Of a stretch of DNA of 64,000 bases, positions 17,916-27,234 are shown piece after piece (the first letter of the stretch is position 1; each line of letters starts with the position of its first letter). Made by a program: the position numbers and the translations under genes. The stretch lies in NCBI RefSeq assembly GCF_001423885.1, contig NZ_LMPP01000006.1:1-64000 (forward strand), written 5' to 3'. The DNA comes from Rathayibacter sp. Leaf185 (GTDB lineage Bacteria > Actinomycetota > Actinomycetes > Actinomycetales > Microbacteriaceae). A model generated the notes under the pieces. That model made no database searches. It worked only from the letters and a program-made list of their open reading frames with translations, and was not told the origin of the DNA.

Positions 17916-19561
17916 GGGTCACCGACACCAGCGACCTGTGGTGGCGCTCCGCCGTCTTCTACAACCTCGACGTCAAGACCTTCATGGACTGGAACGACGA
18001 CGGCGTCGGCGACCTCGAGGGCCTCGCGCACCGCATCGACTACCTCGCCGAGCTCGGCGTCAGCTGCCTCTGGCTCGCACCGTTCTACCCGTCGCCGGGC
18101 CGCGACAACGGCTACGACATCAGCGACTTCTTCGGAGTCGACGAGCGCTACGGCCACCACGGCGACGTCGTCGAGGTCATCCGCACCGCCCACGACCGCG
18201 GCATGCGCGTCATCGTCGACCTCGTCGTCAACCACACCAGCGACCAGCACCCGTGGTTCCAGTCCGCGCGCTCCTCCCCCGACAGCCCCTACCGCGACTA
18301 CTACCTCTGGCGCGACGAGGCGCCGGCCGACCAGCCGGCGAACGTGTTCCCGGACGCGGAGGACGGCGTCTGGTTCTTCGACGACGAGGCCGGGCAGTAC
18401 TACCTGCACAACTTCTACCGCCACCAGCCCGACCTCAACACCGACAACCCGGCCGTCCGCGACGAGATCGCCAAGCTCGTCGGCTTCTGGCTGCAGCTCG
18501 GCGTCGACGGCTTCCGCGTCGACGCGGTGCCCTATCTGATCACCCCCGGCGCTCCCGACGAGCACGAGTGGCTGCGCCTGCTCCGCCGCTTCGTCTCGCG
18601 CCGCTCGGGCGAGGCGATGATGCTCGGCGAGGTCAACATCGGCCGCGACGAGCAGCTCGCGTTCTTCGGCGGCGAGGACGCGGACGAGCTGTCGATGCAG
18701 TTCGACTTCATCGGCAATCAGCGCCTCTACCTGGCGCTCGCGCGGGGCGAGGCGGCACCGCTGGCGGAAGCGCTCGCGAGCCGCCCCGCGATCTCGACCG
18801 GCAGCCAGTGGGCGAACTTCGTCCGCAATCACGACGAGCTCACCCTCGATCAGCTGTCCGACGACGAGCGCGACGAGGTCTTCGCGGCGTTCGCTCCGGA
18901 GCAGTCGCAGCGGATCCACGGGCGCGGCATCGTCCGCCGCCTCCCGCCGATGGTCGACGGCGATCCGCGTCGCATCCGGATGATCTACAGCCTGCTGTTC
19001 TCGCTGCCCGGCGCGCCCGTCCTCTACTACGGCGAGGAGATCGGGATGGGCGAGAATGCCGCCGTCCCTGGGCGCAGCGGCGTGCGCACGCCGATGCAGT
19101 GGAGCGCGGCGGCGAACGGCGGCTTCTCGCGGGCCGACGCCTCCGACCTGGTCGCCGCCGTCACCGAGGGCGGCTTCTCGCCCGAGCACGTGAACGCGGC
19201 CGACCAGCTGCGCGACCCCGACTCGCTGCTCGCGCACGTGAAGGGCCTCGCCCGGCTGTACCGACGCTCGCCCGAGATCGGCTGGGGCGAGTACACGCAC
19301 CTGCCCGCCGACGACCCGGCCGTCTTCGCGCACCGGGTGTCGGCGTCGACGGGGACCACGATCGCCGCGCACAGCTTCGCGTCGGCTCCGAGCACGGTGA
19401 CGCTCCGGCTCCCCGACGCGCCGGCCGGGGCCCGCCTCGTGGACTCTCTCACGGGCGAGTCGATGCCCGTCGACTCCGACGCCTCCGTGACCCTCGCCCT
19501 CGACGGCTACGGGGCTCGCTGGTTCCGCCTCGTGACGGACTCCTCCCGCCGCCTGGTCTGA
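17912..19561 (+). CDS. GH13 alpha-amylase family protein (trehalose-synthase-like)
   Basis: A 549-aa cytoplasmic enzyme (no signal peptide). The N-terminus WWRSAVFYNLDVKTFMDWN is typical of the trehalose synthase/maltose glucosyltransferase subfamily. Catalytic positions are visible: DGFRVDAVPYL (nucleophile Asp, ~204), MLGEVN (acid/base Glu, ~239) and FVRNHDELTLD (Asp, ~308), plus VVNHTSDQHPWF. A short C-terminal beta domain follows. Likely acts on maltose, trehalose or short alpha-glucans; the exact reaction cannot be told from sequence. Its start overlaps the stop of a possible leader ORF. Confidence 0.9.
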   Translation: MRVTDTSDLWWRSAVFYNLDVKTFMDWNDDGVGDLEGLAHRIDYLAELGVSCLWLAPFYPSPGRDNGYDISDFFGVDERYGHHGDVVEVIRTAHDRGMRVIVDLVVNHTSDQHPWFQSARSSPDSPYRDYYLWRDEAPADQPANVFPDAEDGVWFFDDEAGQYYLHNFYRHQPDLNTDNPAVRDEIAKLVGFWLQLGVDGFRVDAVPYLITPGAPDEHEWLRLLRRFVSRRSGEAMMLGEVNIGRDEQLAFFGGEDADELSMQFDFIGNQRLYLALARGEAAPLAEALASRPAISTGSQWANFVRNHDELTLDQLSDDERDEVFAAFAPEQSQRIHGRGIVRRLPPMVDGDPRRIRMIYSLLFSLPGAPVLYYGEEIGMGENAAVPGRSGVRTPMQWSAAANGGFSRADASDLVAAVTEGGFSPEHVNAADQLRDPDSLLAHVKGLARLYRRSPEIGWGEYTHLPADDPAVFAHRVSASTGTTIAAHSFASAPSTVTLRLPDAPAGARLVDSLTGESMPVDSDASVTLALDGYGARWFRLVTDSSRRLV

Positions 19562-19669
19562 CGCCGCCGCCTCCGATACCCCCCCCCGACAATCCCGGCA
19601 GCCCGCCGTCCGGGCGTTCCCTGAGAAAGCACGAGGCGTTCTCACGGCGGGCATCCCTACTCTGGCTCG

Positions 19670-20995
19670 GTGGACTTAGACACTCTCCTCAACATCGGCC
19701 TCGTCATTCTCTTCGTCCTCATCGGAGGCGTCTTCGCCGGCACCGAGATGGCCATCGTCAGCCTCCGCGAGAGCCAGGTCCGCGCGATCGAGGCCGGCAG
19801 CGAGCGCGGTCGCCGCATCGCCGAGCTCGTCCGCAACCCCAACACGTTCCTCTCGGCGGTGCAGATCGGCGTCACCCTCGCCGGCCTCTTCTCGTCGGCG
19901 TACGGCGCCTCGACGATCGCCCCCGACCTCGTCCCGCCCCTCGAGTCGCTCGGGCTCTCGGCAGGCGCCGCCTCGACCGTCGCGCTCATCGCGATGACGC
20001 TCGTCATCGCCTACCTGTCGCTCGTGCTCGGCGAGCTCGTGCCCAAGCGTCTGGCCATGCAGAAGTCGGTCGCCTTCACCAAGATCCTCGCCCCGCCGCT
20101 CAACGGGCTGGCACGCCTCATGCGACCGGTCATCTGGCTGCTGTCGGTGTCGACCGACGCCGTGGTGCGCCTCCTCGGGGCCGACCCGCGCGAGAAGGGC
20201 GAGAGCGTCTCGGCCGACGAGGTGCGCGACATGATCTCGAGCAACACCGAGATCCACGAGGACAGCCGCCGCCTGCTCACCGACATCTTCCGGGCCGACG
20301 ACCGCCGCGTCGCCGAGGTGATGCGCCCGCGTCACGACGTCGACTTCCTCCGCGGCGAGCTTCCGGTGGCGGAGGGGTACCGCGCCGTCCTCGGCGCCCC
20401 GCACTCGCGCTACCCGGTCGTCGGCGAGAGCTTCGACGACGTGCTCGGCTTCGTCCACGTCCGCGACCTGATGGCCGCGTATCCGGAGGAGTCGCCTCGG
20501 ACCGTCGCGGACATCACCCGCCCCATGCTCGCCGTCCCCGGCACCACGAAGGTGCTCTCGGCGCTGCGCACCATGCGCCAGGACGGCCACCAGATCGCGG
20601 TCGTCATCGACGAGTACGGCGGAACCGACGGCATCATCACGCTCGAGGACCTGCTCGAGGAGCTCGTCGGCGAGATCTACGACGAGTACGACGGCGCCCG
20701 CCAGGAGGGCGACGCGAAGGCCGCCGAGAACCTCCTCGAGATCGACGGCGGCATGATCCTCGAGGACCTCGAGGAGCTCCTCCACGTCGAGCTGCCCGAG
20801 GGCCCGTACGAGACCGTCGGCGGCTACATCCTCGACCGCATCGGCCGCGTCGCCGTGGTCGGCGACTCGCTCGTCGTCGGCGACCACCTCCTCCGCATCG
20901 CCGAGACCGACCGCTACCGGATCTCGCGCATCACCCTCGTGCCGCAGCCCGCGTCGGCCGCCTCCGCCGCGGAGGAGCCCGAACCGGCCTCCTAG
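19670..20995 (+). CDS. CNNM/HlyC-CorC family membrane protein
   Basis: A 441-aa protein with an N-terminal DUF21/CNNM transmembrane domain (about four helices, residues 1-175; GELVPKRLAMQ near 115), a CBS pair (about 195-330; EVMRPRHDVDFL and VIDEYGGTDGIITLEDL) and a C-terminal CorC_HlyC domain (about 350-425). Family members are linked to Mg2+/Co2+ transport or resistance. GTG at 19670 is 6 nt after TACTCT, suggesting leaderless transcription. The third codon is TTA, a rare leucine codon in such high-GC DNA. Its stop is only 4 bp from the stop of the convergent lactonase gene. Confidence 0.9.
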   Translation: MDLDTLLNIGLVILFVLIGGVFAGTEMAIVSLRESQVRAIEAGSERGRRIAELVRNPNTFLSAVQIGVTLAGLFSSAYGASTIAPDLVPPLESLGLSAGAASTVALIAMTLVIAYLSLVLGELVPKRLAMQKSVAFTKILAPPLNGLARLMRPVIWLLSVSTDAVVRLLGADPREKGESVSADEVRDMISSNTEIHEDSRRLLTDIFRADDRRVAEVMRPRHDVDFLRGELPVAEGYRAVLGAPHSRYPVVGESFDDVLGFVHVRDLMAAYPEESPRTVADITRPMLAVPGTTKVLSALRTMRQDGHQIAVVIDEYGGTDGIITLEDLLEELVGEIYDEYDGARQEGDAKAAENLLEIDGGMILEDLEELLHVELPEGPYETVGGYILDRIGRVAVVGDSLVVGDHLLRIAETDRYRISRITLVPQPASAASAAEEPEPAS

Positions 20996-20999
20996 GCCC

Positions 21000-22730
21000 T
21001 CACGGCAGACGCGTCTCGACCCAGCGCGTCGCCGGCAGGCCGCGCGCCCCGGGCCGCGCCAGCCACAGGCCGCCCGCGGAGGGGTGCGCCGCCTTCTCGT
21101 CGGCCGACAGGTCGCGCGAGGCGGAGGAGACGACCGCCACGTCGAGCCCCTCGCCCGCGAAGGCGATGCTCGAGACGTGCGGTGCATCGACGGCGATCCC
21201 CTCACCCTCGACGAGCAGCCCCTCGGAGTCGTACACCCGCACGCCGCTCCCGCCCCAGATCGCGCACCACAGCCGGCCCTCGGAGTCGACCGTCATCCCG
21301 TCGACGAACACGCCCTCCTCCAGCTCGATGAACGTCTCGCGGGCGCCGTCGGGGTACGAGCGGCGGTGGACGACCCCGGACTCCGTGTCGACCGAGTACA
21401 TCACCGAGCCGTCGGGCGACCAGCCGAGCCCGTTCGAGAGCCTCAGGTCGTGGTCGAGCACCGTGATCGAGCCGTCGTGCTCGAGGCGGAGGAGCACGTC
21501 GTCGCCCACGGAGTCGCCGAGCGTGAGCGACCCGACCACCAGCCGGCCCTGCGGGTCGATCGAGCCGTCGTTGAAGCGGTGGCCCTCGGGCAGCAGCTCG
21601 GAGCCGCGGGTCAGCGAGCCGTCGACCTCGAGGATCGCGAGGCACCGGGTCAGCGCGACGAGCACGCGTCCGTCGCCGAGCGGCAGGGCGCAGCCGACCT
21701 GCTCGCCCACGTCCGAGCGCGAGATCGCGCCTATCCCCTCCGCGGTGAGCGGTGCCGAGAGCACGGCGCCCGCTTCGATGTCGACCCAGGTCACGCGGCC
21801 GGTGCCGGCGTCCCAGACGGGGCCCTCGCTGAGGACGTAGGAAGGAGTGCCCGCAGGCGTCGCGTCGATCATCCGCCCACCGTAGCCGCGGGCGGTGGGA
21901 GGGCGCGGGGCGCTTGACGCGCTCCCTGCGACGAGCGAGCGCGCCTCCGCGGCCACCCAGCGGACGAAGTCGGCCGCAGGGTCCGCGAGGCTGGGATCCG
22001 CCGGCGTCACTCGGCGTCGCTGGTCGACAGCGGCCTCGAGCAGCCCGCGCCACCGGGGTTCGGTGCGGCCCAGCCACTCGGCCGCCTCCGACTTCCCGAG
22101 GACGGTTCCCGACGTCGCCGTCCACAACAGCCGGGCGGCGGTGAGCACGGCGTAGGGCTGCGCCCAGGCGTCCACCAGCACCGCCGGGTCGTCGCGAACC
22201 CAGAGCGCGCGCGCATCGGCCTGCTGCAGTGCCTCGGCCCGCATGGCTCGGGGCTCGATCTCGGGCACCAGCGTCGCGGCCGACGCGCCTGCGAGCGCGA
22301 TCGCGCGATGCCGGAGCAGCCAGCGCGCGTTCCAGGTGTCGTCGTGCGAGGACTCCACCAGCTCGCGGCTGCCGTTGTCGACGTAGAGCCAGGGGCCGTG
22401 GGCTCCTACCGGGTCGCGCAGAGCGGAGGCGGTCACCCAGCTGCCCTCGAGCCGTCCGGCCCAGCGGAGAGGCAGGTCGGGAAGGGACCGGTGGAAGGCT
22501 CTCGCGTCCGCGATCCGGTCGGCGGTCAGTGCCTCCGCGCTCACGACCACGACATCGGCATCGCTCGCGCGATCGCCGCAGCCCAGCACGAACGAGCCCG
22601 TGAGGTGGACTCCGACGAGTCCGTCTCCGAGGATGTCCGCGACTCCGTCCCGCAGAGCGAGGAGGGTCTGCTCGAGATCCGCCGCCTCACCCTCCGGGAG
22701 CTGCCGCCGGAGAGTGGCGCGGATCGTCAT
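21000..22730 (-). CDS. Nucleotidyltransferase (DUF4111/ANT-like) fused in frame to SMP-30 lactonase
   Basis: One open frame of 576 aa holds two unrelated domains. Residues ~1-265 resemble an aminoglycoside-adenylyltransferase-like nucleotidyltransferase (HLTGSFVLGCGDRASDADVV with the GS and DxD features, then a helical DUF4111-type region). After a ~20-residue linker, residues ~287-576 are a complete SMP-30/gluconolactonase beta-propeller (SEGPVWD, RFNDGSIDPQGR, SNGLGWSPDG, VDGMTVDSEG). I see no stop codon between them. A leaderless start (TACCGT, 6 nt, ATG) precedes the long frame, and a second one (TACGGT, 6 nt, ATG at 21872) precedes the lactonase, so a separate 290-aa lactonase may also be made. 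Confidence 0.75.
   Translation of the reverse strand: MTIRATLRRQLPEGEAADLEQTLLALRDGVADILGDGLVGVHLTGSFVLGCGDRASDADVVVVSAEALTADRIADARAFHRSLPDLPLRWAGRLEGSWVTASALRDPVGAHGPWLYVDNGSRELVESSHDDTWNARWLLRHRAIALAGASAATLVPEIEPRAMRAEALQQADARALWVRDDPAVLVDAWAQPYAVLTAARLLWTATSGTVLGKSEAAEWLGRTEPRWRGLLEAAVDQRRRVTPADPSLADPAADFVRWVAAEARSLVAGSASSAPRPPTARGYGGRMIDATPAGTPSYVLSEGPVWDAGTGRVTWVDIEAGAVLSAPLTAEGIGAISRSDVGEQVGCALPLGDGRVLVALTRCLAILEVDGSLTRGSELLPEGHRFNDGSIDPQGRLVVGSLTLGDSVGDDVLLRLEHDGSITVLDHDLRLSNGLGWSPDGSVMYSVDTESGVVHRRSYPDGARETFIELEEGVFVDGMTVDSEGRLWCAIWGGSGVRVYDSEGLLVEGEGIAVDAPHVSSIAFAGEGLDVAVVSSASRDLSADEKAAHPSAGGLWLARPGARGLPATRWVETRLP
21870..21884 (-). promoter_or_regulatory. Internal leaderless start signal of the SMP-30 lactonase
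   Basis: TACGGT (21879-21884 on the minus strand) lies exactly 6 nt before an ATG at 21872, which begins MIDATPAG, a normal SMP-30 N-terminus. This would yield a free lactonase from within the fused frame. Confidence 0.5.
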
Positions 22731-22865
22731 GAGCCGACGGTACGCGCTTCTACACCTCCGCACACCGTGCGGACAAGGGGTGCATAGCCCGGCGATGCAC
22801 GGGTCTATCGTCGTCTCGCCGCACCCGCGAAGTGCACGGAGCCGGGGCGACAGGAGGGCGTTCTC

Positions 22866-24317
22866 ATGTCGACAGGTACGACCGACTCGCGCGACGCGAA
22901 GGGTCCGGTGCGCAGCCTCGTCCCGGCCCGCATCGACCGGCTGCCGTGGACGCGGTTCCACTGGTCGATCGTCGTGGGGCTCGGCTTCTCGTGGGTCCTC
23001 GACGGCCTCGAGATCCAGATCGTCGCCTCCGCGGGCTTCGCGAAGGAGTTCGGGCTCGACGCCGCCCAGGTCGGCGTGCTCGGCACCGTCTACCTCGTCG
23101 GTCAGATCGTCGGAGCGCTCATCTTCGGACGGCTCAGCGACAGGCTCGGGCGCCGCAAGCTCTTCATCCTGACCCTCGTGATCTACCTCGTCGCGAGCGG
23201 CCTGGCGGGCCTCGCGCCGAACTACCTGTTCCTCGCGGTCTTCCGCTTCTTCGCCGGCATGGGCATCGGAGGCGAGTACGCCGCGATCAACTCGGCCATC
23301 GACGAGCTCATCCCGTCGAAGTACCGCGGCCGCGTCGACATCGCGATCAACGGCACCTACTGGGGAGGCGCGGCGCTCGGCTCCGCGGCGAACCTGTTCT
23401 TCCTCAACGACCAGATCTTCGCCGAGAACGTCGGCTGGCGGCTCGGGTTCTTCCTCGGTCCGATCCTCGGACTCGCGATCATCTACCTCCGCCGGCACAT
23501 CCCCGAGAGCCCGCGCTGGCTGATGACGCACGGTCGCGAGGAGGAGGCGGAGCGCACGGTCGACGAGATCGAGCGCCGGGTGGAGGCCGAGGGCGGCACG
23601 GTCGAGCCGGTCGACGACTCGAAGGCGATCACCGTGAAGGCCACCGAGAACATCCCGTTCCGCACCATCGCGCGCGTGCTGATCAAGCAGTACCCGAAGC
23701 GGACGCTTGTCGGCGCGACCATGATGATCACGCAGTCCTTCCTCTACAACGCGATCTTCTTCACCTACGCCCTGGTGCTCGAGAACTTCTACGGAGTCGA
23801 GCAGAGCGCGGTCTCGTACTTCTTCTTCCCGTTCGCGATCGGCAATCTGCTCGGCCCGCTCGTGCTCGGCCACCTGTTCGACGTGTGGGGCCGGCGGAAG
23901 ATGATCTTCCTCACCTACGGGATCTCGGGCGCGGTGCTCGCGCTCTCGGCACTGCTGTTCAGCATGGACGTGCTGACGGCGACGACGCAGGTCGTGCTCT
24001 GGTGCGTCTCGTTCTTCTTCGCCTCGGCGGGCGCCTCGAGCGCCTATCTGACGGTGAGCGAGATCTTCCCGCTCGAGCTGCGCAGCCAGGCGATCTCGTA
24101 CTTCTTCACCCTCGGGCAGATCGCCGGTGCCGTCGCGCCGACCCTCTACGGCGTGCTGATCGGTGACGGCAGCGACCGCGGACCGCTCACCGTCGGCTAC
24201 TTCGTGGGCGCGGCCGTCATGATCGTGGGCGGGGTCGTCGCTCTGGTCTACGGCGTCGACGCCGAGCGCCGCAGCCTCGAGAGCATCACCGAGCCCCTGT
24301 CGACGGTGCGCGACTGA
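22866..24317 (+). CDS. MFS transporter (sugar/organic-acid porter type)
   Basis: A 483-aa membrane protein with about twelve transmembrane segments. Major-facilitator signatures are GRLSDRLGRRKLF between helices 2 and 3, the PESPRWL motif before the central loop, and DVWGRRKM between helices 8 and 9. A long central cytoplasmic loop (about residues 215-265) is normal for this group. AGGAGG precedes the ATG. Substrate unknown; sequence resembles metabolite:H+ symporters for sugars or aromatic acids. Confidence 0.9.
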   Translation: MSTGTTDSRDAKGPVRSLVPARIDRLPWTRFHWSIVVGLGFSWVLDGLEIQIVASAGFAKEFGLDAAQVGVLGTVYLVGQIVGALIFGRLSDRLGRRKLFILTLVIYLVASGLAGLAPNYLFLAVFRFFAGMGIGGEYAAINSAIDELIPSKYRGRVDIAINGTYWGGAALGSAANLFFLNDQIFAENVGWRLGFFLGPILGLAIIYLRRHIPESPRWLMTHGREEEAERTVDEIERRVEAEGGTVEPVDDSKAITVKATENIPFRTIARVLIKQYPKRTLVGATMMITQSFLYNAIFFTYALVLENFYGVEQSAVSYFFFPFAIGNLLGPLVLGHLFDVWGRRKMIFLTYGISGAVLALSALLFSMDVLTATTQVVLWCVSFFFASAGASSAYLTVSEIFPLELRSQAISYFFTLGQIAGAVAPTLYGVLIGDGSDRGPLTVGYFVGAAVMIVGGVVALVYGVDAERRSLESITEPLSTVRD

Positions 24318-24324
24318 CCCCTCG

Positions 24325-24385
24325 CGCGAGATGCCACTTCAGTACGCGACACGCCGGTGAAGGCGTACTCGAGTGGCATCTCGCG
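24325..24385. repeat. 61-bp palindromic element, family A copy 2 (inverted)
   Basis: Same 14-bp arms as the copy at 15878-15938 (24325-24338 and 24372-24385). The interior is the reverse complement of that copy's interior with few changes, so this is the same asymmetric element inserted the other way round. It lies in the 71-bp gap between two convergent transporter genes. Confidence 0.8.
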
Positions 24386-24388
24386 GAG

Positions 24389-26377
24389 TCAGCCCACGTG
24401 GACGCCCGGCCGCCGCGAGCGGCGCGCCTCGGAGCGGCGCAGCACCTCGCGGGTGACGGGCGCGACCTCGCCGGTGCCCGTGATCAGGAAGCGGAACATG
24501 TTGGTCAGCGGGTCGCCCTCGGTCCACTCGAAGTAGACGTCGGGGATGACCCCGGTGAGGTCGCGGATCTCGAGCAGCACCGTCGCGATCGTGTTGGGGA
24601 TATTGCCGGAGGTGACCGTCAGCACCCGGAACCCGTGCCGCACCTCGCCGCGCACGTGCAGGTCCTCCTCGAAGTCGGACGAGTCGGTCGCCTGCACCTC
24701 GAGGAACAGCACCGGGGAGCGCCGCGGCAGGTTGCTGTGCTGGTGCTCCTCCGCCAGCTTCTGCCGGTACTCAGCCTCTGAGCCGTCATCCGGCTCGTTC
24801 GCGAGCACCCGGATCACGCCGTACTCGTCGGCGTCGGAGGTGACGAAGTCGAGGGCCGCGGCATCGAAGGTCACCGACGTCGCCCGCAGCTGGAACGAGC
24901 GCTGGACGCGCGAGATCAGCGACACGGTGAGGATGCCGAGGATGAACACCCCGGCGATCCGCACGCCGTCGGGTCGCTCGACGACGTTGACCACCGTCGT
25001 GTAGACGAAGACCAGTGCGATGACCGCGAATCCGATCGAGCGCTTGCGCTGCTTCTTGCGCTTCGCCGACAGGAACACGGCGACGGAGGCGGAGGTGATC
25101 AGCACCAGCACGCCGGTCGCGTAGGCGCCGCCCTGGGCGTCGACGTCGGCCTGGAAGAGGATCGTGATGACGAACGCGATCACCGTGAAGACCAGCACCA
25201 GCGGGCGCACGGCCGCGGCCCACTGCGGAGCCATCCCGTAGCGGGGGAGGTAGCGCGGCACGATGTTCAGCAGCCCCGCCATCGCCGAGGCGCCGGCGAA
25301 CCAGAGGATGCAGATCGTGCTGATGTCGTAGACGGTGCCGAACGCCTCGCCGAGGTACTCGTGGGCGAGATAGGCCAGGGCGCGGCCGTTCGCCTGCCCG
25401 CCCGACTGGAACTCGGCCTGCGGGATCAGGAGGGTCGTGACGAAGCTCGACGTGATCAGGAACGCCGACATCGTGACCGCGGCGGTGATCAGCAGCCGCT
25501 TGGCGCCGCGGATGCGGCCGGCCGGGTTCGCCTCGGTGTCGCCCGCCTCGCCCCGGATCTGCGGCATCACGGCCACGCCGGTCTCGAAGCCCGAGAGGCC
25601 GAGTGCGAGCTTGGGGAACACGATCAGCGCGATGCCCACCATGATCAGCGGATTGCCGTGCTGCGTGTTCAGCGCCGACCACCAGTCACTCACGACGACC
25701 GGGTTCTCGGCGACGTGCGCCAGGGCGACGACGATCACGACGGCGTTGAGCACCAGGAACGCCGCGACGAGCACGACCGCGATGGTGATCGCCTCCTTGA
25801 AGCCGCGGAGGAACACGATCGCGAGCAGGGTGATCAGGCCCAGGGTGAGGGGCACCTCGGCGCCGTGGAACCACTCCGGAGCGAACGGGTTCTCGACGGC
25901 GTGCGCGGTGGCGTCGGCCGCGCTCAGAGTGATGGTGATCATGAAGTCGGTCGCCGCGAAGCCCAGCAGCACCAGTACGAAGAGCTTGCCGCCCCACCAC
26001 GGCAGCAGCCGCTCGAGCATCGCGATCGAGCCCTCGCCGCGGAAGCTCTCCCTCGCGACCCGGCGGTAGACCGGCAGCGCGCCGAAGAGGGTCAGCAGCA
26101 CGAGCACGATCGTGGCGAGCGGCGAGAGCAGACCCGCGGCGAGAGCCGCGATCGCGGGCTGGTAGCCGAGGGTCGAGAAGTAGTCGACGCCGGTCAGGCA
26201 CATCACCCGCCACCACGAGTGGGTCTTCTCGGTGGTGGAGTGCGGGCCGGGATGGGTGCCCGCGTTCTCGCGCAGCCCCTCGAGCAGCCAGGCACGCAGG
26301 CCGCCCGGGCGCGCCGAGCGCAGGGGTGAGGGTTCGAGGGCGTCGGCGTCACCGCGGACTGCGGAGGGGGAGGTCAC
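24389..26377 (-). CDS. APC-superfamily permease with large cytoplasmic C-terminus
   Basis: A 662-aa membrane protein with about twelve hydrophobic segments (residues ~60-495) and a ~165-residue soluble C-terminal domain. The first helix begins [20 protein letters not shown]. This is a widespread actinobacterial family annotated as amino-acid permease; the long C-terminus also recalls KUP-type potassium transporters. The start is GTG, 6 nt after TAGAAC, suggesting leaderless transcription. Substrate cannot be assigned. Confidence 0.87.
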   Translation of the reverse strand: MTSPSAVRGDADALEPSPLRSARPGGLRAWLLEGLRENAGTHPGPHSTTEKTHSWWRVMCLTGVDYFSTLGYQPAIAALAAGLLSPLATIVLVLLTLFGALPVYRRVARESFRGEGSIAMLERLLPWWGGKLFVLVLLGFAATDFMITITLSAADATAHAVENPFAPEWFHGAEVPLTLGLITLLAIVFLRGFKEAITIAVVLVAAFLVLNAVVIVVALAHVAENPVVVSDWWSALNTQHGNPLIMVGIALIVFPKLALGLSGFETGVAVMPQIRGEAGDTEANPAGRIRGAKRLLITAAVTMSAFLITSSFVTTLLIPQAEFQSGGQANGRALAYLAHEYLGEAFGTVYDISTICILWFAGASAMAGLLNIVPRYLPRYGMAPQWAAAVRPLVLVFTVIAFVITILFQADVDAQGGAYATGVLVLITSASVAVFLSAKRKKQRKRSIGFAVIALVFVYTTVVNVVERPDGVRIAGVFILGILTVSLISRVQRSFQLRATSVTFDAAALDFVTSDADEYGVIRVLANEPDDGSEAEYRQKLAEEHQHSNLPRRSPVLFLEVQATDSSDFEEDLHVRGEVRHGFRVLTVTSGNIPNTIATVLLEIRDLTGVIPDVYFEWTEGDPLTNMFRFLITGTGEVAPVTREVLRRSEARRSRRPGVHVG

Positions 26378-26517
26378 TGGTCTGTTCTACTCGCCCGAGA
26401 CGACGCCCGAGCGCCGATCCTCCGGATCCTTACGGATCCCTAACGGGCAGTCCCTGTGGAGGAGCCCTGGAGCCCCCTTCCGCCGTCCTGGAAGCGCCTC
26501 CGAGACGGCCGGTTCTC

Positions 26518-26553
26518 CGTCGAGACGCCACGAGCGCCGCGGTGTCTCGACGG
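26518..26553. repeat. Inverted repeat in a gene-free gap
   Basis: Arms CCGTCGAGAC (26518-26527) and GTCTCGACGG (26544-26553), perfect over 10 bp with a 16-bp loop. It lies 28 bp after the end of the reductase-like gene (stop at 26582 on the minus strand) and has no T tract; it may be a weak terminator or another repeat family. Confidence 0.5.
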
Positions 26554-26581
26554 GTGAAGGGCCGTCTCGAGCGAAGCTCCG

Positions 26582-27130
26582 TCAGGCCGTGCGCACCGCG
26601 TAGGTGAGCACCGCGTTGCCCGCGCTCGTGATGACGGAGTCGCGCAGCTCCAGCCGCGTCGCGGGGTCCCCGGCCTCGAAGAGACGGCGACCGGAGCCGG
26701 CGATCACCGGGTGGATCATCAGGGTCAGCTCGTCGAGCACGCCGGCGAAGAGGAGGCTGCGTGTCAGCGAGATGCTCGAGAAGAGCGAGATCTCGCCTCC
26801 GTCGGTCTGCTTGAGACGCATCAGGAACTCGGCGACGTCACCCTCGATGAGGGTCGCGTTCCAGTCGAGCGGGCCCGAGAGCGTCGTGGAGGCGACGTAC
26901 TTCTCGATCGGGTTGATGAAGGAGCCGAAGGGGTCCTCGGCGGGCGCCGTCGGCCAGTACTGCGACCACTCCTCGTACCCCGTCCGGCCGAGGACGGCGG
27001 TGTCGACGGAGCCGATCATCCGCCCCATCAGCGCGCCCAGCTCGGCGTCGAAGCTGTCGAACTGGAAGAGGTTCGGCGACTCGACGACCCCGTCGACCGA
27101 CAGGAAGAGCCCCGCGGTGAGCGTGCGCAT
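26582..27130 (-). CDS. Dihydrofolate reductase family (RibD C-terminal-like) protein
   Basis: A 182-aa protein of the RibD_C/DHFR-like fold: LFLSVDGVVESP at the N-terminus, LGRTGYEEW near residue 50, and DELTLMIHPVIAGSGRRLF near residue 150. These stand-alone reductase-like proteins are common in Actinobacteria and rarely characterised; they are not the housekeeping DHFR. GGGAGG lies upstream of the ATG. No operon partner is evident. Confidence 0.9.
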   Translation of the reverse strand: MRTLTAGLFLSVDGVVESPNLFQFDSFDAELGALMGRMIGSVDTAVLGRTGYEEWSQYWPTAPAEDPFGSFINPIEKYVASTTLSGPLDWNATLIEGDVAEFLMRLKQTDGGEISLFSSISLTRSLLFAGVLDELTLMIHPVIAGSGRRLFEAGDPATRLELRDSVITSAGNAVLTYAVRTA

Positions 27131-27234
27131 GGTGTGCCTCCCGTCACTGCCGGCGACGGCGCCGACTCCGCCAGCCTCGCGCAGGCCCCCCGCGCCGACA
27201 ACCGCCGATCCGCGCCGCCGCCGGTACCCGCCCC

